Below are positions 1 through 6,234 of a stretch of DNA of 6,234 nt, piece by piece (within the stretch, counting starts at the first letter, position 1; each line of letters starts with the position of its first letter). Made by a program: the position numbers and the translations under genes. Below the pieces are notes generated by a model. That model saw only the letters and a program-made list of their open reading frames with translations, did no database searches and was not told the origin of the DNA. The stretch is from Acidaminococcaceae bacterium (GTDB lineage: Bacteria; Bacillota; Negativicutes; Acidaminococcales; Acidaminococcaceae): positions 1 to 6,234 of the forward strand of contig JAFSOW010000048.1 of NCBI GenBank assembly GCA_017443165.1, given 5' to 3'.

Positions 1-13
1 ATAGGGCCTGAGC

Positions 14-39
14 AAACCACCCGTTCAACGGGTGGTTTT
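14..39 (+). terminator. Hairpin, probable rho-independent terminator of an upstream gene
   Basis: Bases 14-23 (AAACCACCCG) pair perfectly with 29-38 (CGGGTGGTTT) around a 5-base loop (TTCAA). The 10-bp stem is followed by one more T and then GATTC, so the T-run on the + strand is short (TTTT in total, partly inside the stem). Read from the other strand the trailing bases are TTTGCTC, a poorer T-run, so termination of rightward transcription fits best. The upstream gene is outside the window. A dispersed palindromic repeat, or an end of an IS200/IS605-type element, would give the same picture. Confidence 0.6.
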
Positions 40-133
40 GATTCAATACAGAGATAAAAACCGCTTCTGAAACGTATATTCTTAATATTATAGAAAAGAT
101 AAAACGCTAAAGGTATCTTTATTCAACATTTTT

Positions 134-142
134 TGGTATAAT
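134..142 (+). promoter_or_regulatory. Extended -10 promoter for the glg operon
   Basis: TGG at 134-136 directly precedes a perfect TATAAT at 137-142, giving a textbook TGn extended -10 element for the housekeeping sigma factor. The region 17 bases upstream (TATCTT at 114-119) is a poor -35, which extended -10 promoters tolerate. Transcription would start near 148-150, leaving a leader of about 32 bases before the glgC start at 182. The upstream sequence (70-133) is AT-rich. No other promoter of this quality is apparent in the window, so glgC, glgD, glgP and glgB are probably transcribed together from here. Confidence 0.75.
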
Positions 143-181
143 ATGTACAGTGGATAAATCTGTGCGTAAGGGGATGATTCA

Positions 182-1342
182 ATGCAGAGAACAGAGTGCC
201 TGGCTATGATACTGGCAGGCGGTAAAGGAAGCCGTTTGGGAGTTTTGACTAAAAATGTGGCGAAACCGGCGGTACTGTTTGGTGGCAAGTACCGGATTAT
301 TGATTTTACATTAAGTAATTGCCGTAACTCCGGAATTAATACAGTGGGTATCTTAACCCAGTACCAGCCGCTTGAACTGAACTGGTACATCGGAAACGGC
401 AGCAGTTGGGATCTGGATTCCGAACATGGAGGGGCGTTTATCCTGCCTCCCTATATGAACGACAAGGACTCTTCCAACTGGTATCAGGGGACGGCAGATG
501 CAATTTACCAAAACCTGAATTTTATGGACATGATTGACCCGGAATATGTATTGGTCTTATCGGGTGACCATATCTATTCCATGGATTATGCAAAAATGCT
601 GGCTTTCCATAAAAAACACAAAGCAAAAGCCACGGTAAGCACAATTCAGGTACCGTTGTCGGAAGCCTCCCGGTTTGGCATCATGAATACAGATCCAAAC
701 CTTCGGATCAGAGAATTTGAGGAAAAACCGAAAAATCCGAAAAGTACGCTGGCTTCCATGGGGATTTACATTTTTAACAAGGAAGTGCTGAAAGAGTACC
801 TGATTGCAGACGCAGAACGGAAAGACTCAGACCACGATTTCGGGAAAAATGTAATCCCTGCCATGCTGAATGATAAGTTGCCTGTATTTGCATATCCGTT
901 TGAAGGGTATTGGAAAGACGTAGGAACCTTTGAGAGCCTTTGGCAGGCAAATATGGATCTGCTGGCAGATGATCCGCCGTTGAGCCTGAATGACCCGAAC
1001 TGGCGTATTTATGCCGGCAATCATTCTTATCCTCCGCATTATGTGGGACCCCAGGGCCAGCTGCAGAGTTCGCTGGTGGGCGAAGGCGCGGCTATTTCCG
1101 GCAAGGTTTCCCATTCGGTTATTTTCTATAATGTGGTAGTTGAAGAAGGGGCGAAGGTCACCAATTCGGTGATCCTGCCGGGAACCGTAGTCGAGAAAAA
1201 TGCAGTAATAGACAGGGCAATCATCGGAGAACGTTGCCGCATCTGTGCCGGAGTAGAGATTCAGGGAACCAATACAGAGGTTGCCGTATATGGGAATGAC
1301 GAAACGGTAAAAGCGGCAGCAAAAGGAAAGGGGGCAAAATAA
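182..1342 (+). CDS. glgC: Glucose-1-phosphate adenylyltransferase, catalytic subunit GlgC
   Basis: This cytoplasmic enzyme makes ADP-glucose and pyrophosphate from ATP and glucose-1-phosphate, the committed step of bacterial glycogen synthesis. The 386-residue protein has the usual family length. The nucleotidyltransferase domain comes first: LAGGKGSRL at 11-19 binds the nucleotide, WYQGTADA is at 100-107, and LSGDHIY (126-132) contains D129, which aligns with catalytic D142 of the E. coli enzyme. K182 in EEKP matches the glucose-1-phosphate lysine (E. coli K195), and D246 in YWKDVGT is the second metal-binding aspartate. Hexapeptide repeats of a left-handed beta-helix fill about 293-360. The ATG has AAGGGG at 168-173, 8 bases upstream, and the N-terminus matches Bacillus-type GlgC. 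The position of the E. coli fructose-1,6-bisphosphate lysine (K39) is N25 here, so regulation should differ from the enteric enzyme. glgD starts one base after the stop. Confidence 0.97.
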   Translation: MQRTECLAMILAGGKGSRLGVLTKNVAKPAVLFGGKYRIIDFTLSNCRNSGINTVGILTQYQPLELNWYIGNGSSWDLDSEHGGAFILPPYMNDKDSSNWYQGTADAIYQNLNFMDMIDPEYVLVLSGDHIYSMDYAKMLAFHKKHKAKATVSTIQVPLSEASRFGIMNTDPNLRIREFEEKPKNPKSTLASMGIYIFNKEVLKEYLIADAERKDSDHDFGKNVIPAMLNDKLPVFAYPFEGYWKDVGTFESLWQANMDLLADDPPLSLNDPNWRIYAGNHSYPPHYVGPQGQLQSSLVGEGAAISGKVSHSVIFYNVVVEEGAKVTNSVILPGTVVEKNAVIDRAIIGERCRICAGVEIQGTNTEVAVYGNDETVKAAAKGKGAK

Positions 1343-1343
1343 A

Positions 1344-2453
1344 ATGTCAGATATTTTAGGATTAATTAATTTACAGTGCCCCAATACGATGAAAGAACTG
1401 AGTGAAAAACGGCCGCTGGCTTCCGAACCCTTTGGTGCCAAGTTCCGTCTCATGGACTTCGCGCTGAGCAATATGGTCAATGCGGGAATTGATACCGTCG
1501 GCCTGATTCTGCCGTTCCATTCCCGTTCCGTACTGGACCATGTGCGTTCCGCAAAAGAATGGGACCTGGCCCGTAAGCAGCATGGCCTGTATTATCTGCC
1601 CATGGACGAGGAAGAAGAAATCCGGAATCCCCAGGAGGGGGATATTTACAGTTATTACAAAAACCTGCGCTATGTGGAAGCCGGCCAGCGCAGATATCTG
1701 CTGCTTTCCGGCTGCGATGTGGTAGCCAATATCAATTATGAAGAGGTGCTTCATTTCCACCGCAAGCATAATGCGAATATTACCCTTGTTTATAAAAAAC
1801 AGGATGCGGATTGCCAGGGCGAAGGTTATGTGCTGAAAACAAAGGCGAACGGACATGTTACCGGCATGAAAAAAGCCGAAGGCGTTAAAAAAGATGAAAA
1901 TCTGTTTTTGGGCGCCGTACTGATTGACTGTGAACTGTTCCTCCGGATGATCCGCAGGGCAAATTTCGGCGGCAAATGGAAATTCTTTAATGAAGTGCTG
2001 GCGGACAATGTGGACAATCTGCGTATTTTCGGTTTTTCTGTAAAAGGCTATGCCAAACGGATTAATTCCATTGACAGCTATTTCCAGTCCAGCATGGACA
2101 TGCTGAAACTGGATAACTGGCGGGAAATTTTCCATCAGGATAACCGGATTTATACAAAAATCAAAGATGAAGCTCCGGCAAAATACATGGAAGAAGCCCG
2201 TGTTACCAATTCCCTGGTGGCCAATGGCTGCATCATTGAGGGCACGGTGGAAAACAGTATTCTTTTCCGCAAGGTGCGGGTAGGCCGCAACGCCGTAATC
2301 CGCAACAGTATTATCATGCAGAACACCAATATCGGGGAAGACGCGAACCTGAATTATGTCATCTGCGACAAGGACCGGGATATTCAGCCGGAAGCGGTTT
2401 TAGAAGGAACAGAAAAGGAACCATTGTGTGTCATTAAACACGAGGTACGGTAA
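1344..2453 (+). CDS. glgD: Glucose-1-phosphate adenylyltransferase regulatory subunit GlgD
   Basis: GlgD is the GlgC paralogue of Firmicutes. In characterised relatives it has little or no activity alone and forms a complex with GlgC that is more active. The 369-residue protein keeps the fold: PFGAKFRLMDFALSN at 29-43 parallels the same stretch of GlgC, and a beta-helix lies at about 285-352. The active site is degraded. The glycine-rich LAGGKGSRL loop is replaced by a segment around INLQCPN (8-14), the glucose-1-phosphate EKP motif is missing, and the second metal aspartate of KDVGT is R239 in KRINS. An aspartate (D125 in SGCDVV) can still be aligned with the first catalytic aspartate. K22-R23 align with E. 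coli GlgC K39-R40. The ATG is one base after the glgC stop, and its ribosome binding site (AGGAAAGGGGG, 1324-1334) lies inside the end of glgC, so the two subunits are probably made in coupled amounts. Confidence 0.94.
   Translation: MSDILGLINLQCPNTMKELSEKRPLASEPFGAKFRLMDFALSNMVNAGIDTVGLILPFHSRSVLDHVRSAKEWDLARKQHGLYYLPMDEEEEIRNPQEGDIYSYYKNLRYVEAGQRRYLLLSGCDVVANINYEEVLHFHRKHNANITLVYKKQDADCQGEGYVLKTKANGHVTGMKKAEGVKKDENLFLGAVLIDCELFLRMIRRANFGGKWKFFNEVLADNVDNLRIFGFSVKGYAKRINSIDSYFQSSMDMLKLDNWREIFHQDNRIYTKIKDEAPAKYMEEARVTNSLVANGCIIEGTVENSILFRKVRVGRNAVIRNSIIMQNTNIGEDANLNYVICDKDRDIQPEAVLEGTEKEPLCVIKHEVR
2415..2420 (+). promoter_or_regulatory. Ribosome binding site supporting the GTG start of glgP
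   Basis: AAGGAA inside the glgD 3' end ends 7 bases before the GTG at 2428. The competing ATG at 2464 has only GAGGT (2442-2446) upstream, 17 bases away, which is too far for an efficient site. This favours the GTG but does not settle the start. Confidence 0.45.
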
Positions 2454-4878
2454 TTATCAGACTATGCGAACCTGGAAATCGAAAAAAGAGTTTAAAGAAT
2501 TATTTGTTAAAAAAGCGGAAGTCCTGTTTGAAAAGTCAGTAAAAGAGTTATCCCGTAAAGAGGTATACCAGATTATTGCCACCATGATCAAAGATCTGGT
2601 GACAGATGAATGGATCCAAACGGAAAAAATCTATAATCACAAACGGGTCCGCCAGGTTTACTATTTTTCCATTGAATTTTTATTAGGACGTCTCCTGAAT
2701 ACCAATCTGCTGAACTGCGATATGGAAAACTTATGCCGCAACGCGTTGCAGGATTTTGGTTTTGATCTGGAGGAAATTTTCCCGGAAGAGCCGGATCCCG
2801 GTCTGGGCAACGGCGGGTTAGGGCGCCTGGCTGCCTGTTATATTGATTCCATGGCGGCCCTGCAGCTGCCGGGTCACGGATGCAGCATCCGGTATCAATA
2901 CGGGTTGTTCGACCAGCGCATCATTGACGGACAGCAGGTTGAGCTGCCGGATGCCTGGCTGCGCAACGGCTTCCCCTGGGAAACAAAAAAATCAGATAAA
3001 GCGGTAGACGTCCGCTTTGGCGGTCATGCTTATATGCGCCCCGGAAAAGGGGGAACCCTGGTCTGTGTACACGAGCATTATAATACGGTCCGGGCTGTGC
3101 CTTACGATGTTCCGGTGCTGGGGTACCAGAACCATACGGTGAACACGTTACGCCTCTGGAAAGCGGAGTATACGCGGGAAAATATGTACGGCCAGCTCCG
3201 TTACGGTGATTACCGCAAGGCCCTGCAGTATAAGGACCAGGCCCAGCAGATTTCCCGTTTCCTGTATCCCAACGATTCGACATATGAAGGCCGCAAACTG
3301 CGGCTGATGCAGGAATACTTCTTTGTTTCCGCGGGTCTCCAGAGCATTATGCGGCATTATAAAAAGCATTATGGATCACCGAAATTATTTGACCGGTACA
3401 TTGCGCTGCATATCAACGATACCCATCCGGCCCTGATCATCCCGGAACTGATGCGCATCTTAATGGATGAGGAAGGCCTGAGCTGGGAAGATGCCTGGCG
3501 TATCACTACGAACTCCGTAGCCTATACCAACCATACCATCCTGCCGGAAGCGTTGGAACGCTGGTCCATACCTATGTTCCAGGAACTGCTGCCACGTATT
3601 TTCCTGATTGTAGACGAAATCAACAGGCGCTGGCTGGAAGCCGTGCAACAGCGTTTCCCCGGCCAGGAAGACAAAGCCCGGGAGGTAGCGATCCTCTGGA
3701 ACAATCAGGTGCATATGGCCAGTCTGGCAGTGGTTGGGAGTCACAGCATCAACGGTGTGGCCAAACTGCATTCTGAAATTTTGAAGATTAACACATTAAA
3801 ACCGTTTTATACCTGGTTCCCGGAACGGTTCAACAACAAGACCAACGGTGTAACCCACCGTCGCTGGCTGATTGAATCGAATCCCCAGTTAACGGAACTT
3901 ATCTGTGATACCATTGGGAAAGACTGGATCCACGCTCCGGAAAAACTGCTGGCGCTGGAACCCTTCGGTAATGATGCGGCATTCCGGGAGCGGCTGGCTG
4001 AAGTAAAGCAGAAACGTAAAGAAATTCTGGCAGAGTATCTGCATAAAGAAAGAAATATTACGATAAATCCCCACTCCATCTTCGATATCCAGATCAAACG
4101 GATGCATATGTATAAACGGCAGCTGCTGAACATTTTGCATGTGTATCATCTGTACCGGCAGCTGGTGGAGAATCCCGGTATGGATATCGTCCCCCGGACC
4201 TTTATTTTCGGGGGCAAGGCGGCGGCCAGTTATGGGGAAGCGAAAATTACTATCCAGCTGATTAATACCGTGGCCAGGCTCATTGACCAGGACTACCGGG
4301 CGGCCAGAAAACTGAAAGTGGTGTTCCTGGAGAACTATAATGTGTCTCTGGGACAGAAATTGTTCCCCGCTGCTGACGTCAGCGAACAGATTTCCACCGC
4401 CAGCAAGGAAGCCTCCGGTACCGGCAACATGAAATTTATGTTTAACGGCGCCATTACCTTGGGCACTATGGACGGAGCCAACGTGGAGATCCATCAGGAA
4501 GTCGGGGACGAGCACAGCGTGATTTTCGGCCTGCGGGCGGATGAAGTGCAGCGGTATTATCAGCAGGGCGGCTATTCTTCCTGGGATATTTATAACAGTG
4601 ATGCGGATGTCCGCCGCGCCCTGGAAGTAATGGAAGAAAATCCCATGTTCGGACAGCTGCGGGAAGCGTTGCTGGACCGCAATGACGAATTCTTTGTATT
4701 GAAAGATTTTAAATCCTATTGTGCTGCCCAGCAGGAAATCGAACGGCGTTACCGGGATGCGGACGGCTGGTTCCGTTCCAGTACCGTGAACATCGCCCAT
4801 GCGGGACATTTTTCCAGCGACAGGTCCATTCAGGAGTATGCGGACGATATCTGGAATCTGGATGCAGTAAAAATTTAA
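2428..4878 (+). CDS. glgP: Glycogen (alpha-glucan) phosphorylase GlgP
   Basis: GlgP is a cytoplasmic GT35 phosphorylase that uses pyridoxal phosphate and inorganic phosphate to release glucose-1-phosphate from the non-reducing ends of glycogen. Numbered from the GTG (816 residues), it shows YYFSIEFLLGR near 75-85, GLGNGGLGRLAAC at 125-137, HINDTHPA at 328-335, TNHT at 367-370, TNGVTHRRWL at 472-481, phosphate-site R558 and K563 in IKRMHMYKRQ, and EASGTGNMK with pyridoxal-phosphate lysine K669. Length is normal and no frameshift is seen. Two conserved positions differ: HEYKR is HMYKR, and KFMLN is KFMFN. The start is uncertain. GTG 2428 has a good ribosome binding site and overlaps glgD by 26 bases; ATG 2464 (804 residues) begins closer to where family similarity starts (WKSKKEF), 10 bases past the glgD stop. 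Its place beside glgC and glgD puts glycogen breakdown under the same promoter as synthesis. Confidence 0.96.
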   Translation: MSLNTRYGNYQTMRTWKSKKEFKELFVKKAEVLFEKSVKELSRKEVYQIIATMIKDLVTDEWIQTEKIYNHKRVRQVYYFSIEFLLGRLLNTNLLNCDMENLCRNALQDFGFDLEEIFPEEPDPGLGNGGLGRLAACYIDSMAALQLPGHGCSIRYQYGLFDQRIIDGQQVELPDAWLRNGFPWETKKSDKAVDVRFGGHAYMRPGKGGTLVCVHEHYNTVRAVPYDVPVLGYQNHTVNTLRLWKAEYTRENMYGQLRYGDYRKALQYKDQAQQISRFLYPNDSTYEGRKLRLMQEYFFVSAGLQSIMRHYKKHYGSPKLFDRYIALHINDTHPALIIPELMRILMDEEGLSWEDAWRITTNSVAYTNHTILPEALERWSIPMFQELLPRIFLIVDEINRRWLEAVQQRFPGQEDKAREVAILWNNQVHMASLAVVGSHSINGVAKLHSEILKINTLKPFYTWFPERFNNKTNGVTHRRWLIESNPQLTELICDTIGKDWIHAPEKLLALEPFGNDAAFRERLAEVKQKRKEILAEYLHKERNITINPHSIFDIQIKRMHMYKRQLLNILHVYHLYRQLVENPGMDIVPRTFIFGGKAAASYGEAKITIQLINTVARLIDQDYRAARKLKVVFLENYNVSLGQKLFPAADVSEQISTASKEASGTGNMKFMFNGAITLGTMDGANVEIHQEVGDEHSVIFGLRADEVQRYYQQGGYSSWDIYNSDADVRRALEVMEENPMFGQLREALLDRNDEFFVLKDFKSYCAAQQEIERRYRDADGWFRSSTVNIAHAGHFSSDRSIQEYADDIWNLDAVKI

Positions 4879-4888
4879 GGCGACGGTT

Positions 4889-4972
4889 TTAAGAGAGTGC
4901 AGACTGCCCGGGACAATACATCAGCCGGGAGAACAGGAAGACTGACGGCTGATGCCCGGGATACTCTTTTAA
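4889..4972 (+). other. Long imperfect hairpin between glgP and glgB (possible attenuator, terminator or processing site)
   Basis: Three nested arms can be paired by eye. The outer arm is 4889-4898 (TTAAGAGAGT) with 4963-4972 (ACTCTTTTAA), with one G-U pair in RNA. The middle arm is CCCGGG at 4907-4912 with CCCGGG at 4955-4960. The inner arm is 4919-4927 (CATCAGCCG) with 4946-4954 (CGGCTGATG), perfect over 9 bp, closing an 18-base loop. The left side has two extra unpaired runs (4899-4906 and 4913-4918). The outer right arm contains TTTT, so the structure could act as a weak terminator, but glgB has no obvious promoter of its own and must be reached by read-through. The rest of the 139-bp gap shows only the glgB ribosome binding site. 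Confidence 0.6.
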
Positions 4973-5006
4973 TCAGCGTTGCCTTGGACAAAAATGAAGA
5001 AGTAAC

Positions 5007-5013
5007 GAGGAAG
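5007..5013 (+). promoter_or_regulatory. Ribosome binding site of glgB
   Basis: GAGGAAG is well placed: its GAGG core ends 7 bases before the ATG at 5018. This fixes the glgB start, which also agrees with the N-terminal similarity of the protein. Confidence 0.75.
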
Positions 5014-5017
5014 TATT

Positions 5018-6234
5018 ATGCGAATCAGTGCGGTTGACGCTTACAGCGCCTATCTTTTTCATCAGGGAACCAATTACAGCAGTTACCGGCTGTTTGGCGC
5101 CCATTTAACCAGCTGGAAACAACAGTCCAGCGTCCGCTTCTGCGTCTGGGCGCCCCATGCCCGGGCTGTCAGCGTGGTGGGGGATTTTAACGGCTGGGAT
5201 GTGAAAGCGAATCCGATGGAGAAGGCGAAACAGGGCATCGGGATCTGGGTTGCCTATGTACCGGGGCTGAAAGAAAATTCAACCTACAAATATGCAATTG
5301 AAACGGCTTCGGGAGAGGTTATTTTAAAAAGCGACCCCTACGGGTTTGCTGCGGAACTGCGCCCGAATACCGCTTCCATTGTGAAGAACCTGCATTACCA
5401 GTGGCATGACAAGGCGTGGCAGAAAAGCAGGAAGGATTATGATTCCTACCATAATCCCATGCTGATTTATGAGGTTCACCTGGGATCCTGGAAACGTGAC
5501 GCGGCGGGTAAGGTGATGACTTACCGGGACATTACGGAGCCGCTGGTACAGTATGTGAAAGAAATGCACTATACCCATGTGGAACTGATGCCCCTGTGCG
5601 AGTACCCGTATGACGGCTCCTGGGGTTATCAGGCAACCGGATATTTTGCCGCAACCAGCCGCTACGGCTCGCCGGAAGATCTCATGTACCTGATAGATAC
5701 GCTGCACAAAAATAAAATCGGCGTGATTTTAGACTGGGTGCCGGGACATTTTTGCAAGGACGCCCACGGTCTGCGCCATTTTGACGGGGAGCCACTGTAC
5801 GAGTCCGGGAATCCCATTCTGGCGGAAAACAAAGACTGGGATACCATGAACTTTGATTACGGCCGGCCGGAGGTGCAGAGTTTCCTGATCTCCAGCGCCT
5901 GCTTCTGGCTGGAGCAGTTCCATCTGGACGGGCTGCGGATCGACGCCGTGGCCAATATGTTATATCTGGATTACGGGAAAAAACAGGGAGAGTGGCAGGC
6001 GAACAAATACGGCGGACGGGAAAACCTGGAAGCAGTGGATTTCCTGCGCAAACTTAATACAGCCGTATTTAAAAATATTCCCCAGGCCCTGATGATCGCG
6101 GAAGAATCCACGTCCTGGCCTATGGTCTCCGGACCGGCGGACAAGGGCGGGCTGGGTTTCAACTATAAATGGAACATGGGCTGGATGAACGATATGCTCC
6201 GGTATATGGCGATGGACCCCCTGTTCCGGAAAGG
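5018..6234 (+). CDS. glgB: 1,4-alpha-glucan branching enzyme GlgB (5' part, runs off the window)
   Basis: GlgB cuts alpha-1,4 glucan chains and re-attaches them by alpha-1,6 bonds, making the branches of glycogen. The frame is open for 405 codons to the window edge, roughly 60-65% of a short-type enzyme (about 630-670 residues). The protein begins MRISAVDAYSAYLFHQGTN. It has a CBM48 beta-sandwich at about 23-110 (SVVGDFNGWD at 52-61) and then the GH13 barrel: IYEVHLGSW at 150-158, WGYQATGYF from 202, region I DWVPGHF at 239-245, region II DGLRIDAVANM at 304-314 with nucleophile D309, and region III AEEST with acid/base E362. The spacing D309 to E362 equals that of E. coli D405 to E458. It lacks the extra N-terminal domain of enterobacterial GlgB. 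Region IV with the third carboxylate lies beyond the edge. No internal stop is seen, so this is truncation by the window and not a pseudogene. Confidence 0.95.
   Translation, partial: MRISAVDAYSAYLFHQGTNYSSYRLFGAHLTSWKQQSSVRFCVWAPHARAVSVVGDFNGWDVKANPMEKAKQGIGIWVAYVPGLKENSTYKYAIETASGEVILKSDPYGFAAELRPNTASIVKNLHYQWHDKAWQKSRKDYDSYHNPMLIYEVHLGSWKRDAAGKVMTYRDITEPLVQYVKEMHYTHVELMPLCEYPYDGSWGYQATGYFAATSRYGSPEDLMYLIDTLHKNKIGVILDWVPGHFCKDAHGLRHFDGEPLYESGNPILAENKDWDTMNFDYGRPEVQSFLISSACFWLEQFHLDGLRIDAVANMLYLDYGKKQGEWQANKYGGRENLEAVDFLRKLNTAVFKNIPQALMIAEESTSWPMVSGPADKGGLGFNYKWNMGWMNDMLRYMAMDPLFRK

Noticed and set aside
75..91. Second promoter candidates (TATATT at 75, TATTAT at 86) in the leader
   Set aside because: Neither has a credible -35 at the right distance or an extended -10; they look like AT-rich background beside the better element at 134-142.
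99..112. Possible CcpA cre-like site (ATAAAACGCTAAAG) just upstream of the promoter
   Set aside because: The inner part fits the WAANCGNTNW core, but the outer TG and CA bases of the consensus are absent, and AT-rich DNA gives such matches by chance.
88..390. 100-codon minus-strand open frame spanning the promoter and start of glgC
   Set aside because: It overlaps the nucleotide-binding loop coding region of glgC and the promoter, with no recognisable protein features.
827..2135. Minus-strand open frames of 217 and 254 codons opposite glgC and glgD
   Set aside because: They are antisense to two confidently identified genes, show no family motifs, and look like compositional shadows.
3889..4809. 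306-codon open frame on the minus strand opposite glgP
   Set aside because: It lies wholly within the strongly conserved glgP, has no convincing ribosome binding site or recognisable domain, and its length follows from the codon composition of glgP.
4994..5005. Three-codon mini-frame (ATG AAG AAG TAA) ahead of glgB
   Set aside because: It is too short to be meaningful, has no ribosome binding site of its own, and is expected by chance; its AAG-rich sequence lies just before the glgB site.
4984..5019. Possible internal promoter for glgB (TTGGAC at 4984 with TATTAT at 5014)
   Set aside because: The spacing is 24 bases, far from 16-18, and the -10 candidate overlaps the start codon.

Overview
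The window carries a glycogen-metabolism operon, all on the + strand: glgC, glgD, glgP and the 5' two-thirds of glgB, which runs off the right edge. The paired GlgC/GlgD form of ADP-glucose pyrophosphorylase, the Bacillus-like GlgC sequence, the short-type GlgB N-terminus, purine-rich Shine-Dalgarno sequences and an extended -10 promoter all point to a Firmicute (Bacillota). A gut- or rumen-type anaerobe of the Clostridia or Negativicutes is plausible, but the genus cannot be named from the sequence alone.

Layout. Bases 1-181 are AT-rich and non-coding. They hold a strong 10-bp hairpin (14-38), probably the terminator of an upstream gene or a dispersed palindrome, and then an extended -10 promoter (134-142) about 40 bases before glgC. 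glgC (182-1342) and glgD (1344-2453) are one base apart. glgP (2428-4878 from a GTG, or from an ATG at 2464) overlaps or abuts the end of glgD. A 139-bp gap (4879-5017) contains a long imperfect hairpin before glgB (5018 to beyond 6234). The four reading frames show no frameshift or internal stop.

How the genes work together. GlgC, probably in a heteromeric complex with the catalytically degenerate GlgD, makes ADP-glucose from glucose-1-phosphate and ATP. GlgB puts alpha-1,6 branches into the growing glucan, and GlgP phosphorolyses outer chains back to glucose-1-phosphate. Synthesis and breakdown are therefore co-transcribed. Glycogen synthase (glgA), which should join the pathway, is not in the window and may lie downstream of glgB or elsewhere.

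This is mainly a recognisable metabolic operon, and I see no evidence of a wholly new system. The points most worth a second look are the structured glgP-glgB gap, the way the enterobacterial activator-lysine position is lost in GlgC but present in GlgD, two substitutions in conserved GlgP motifs, and the palindrome at the left edge.
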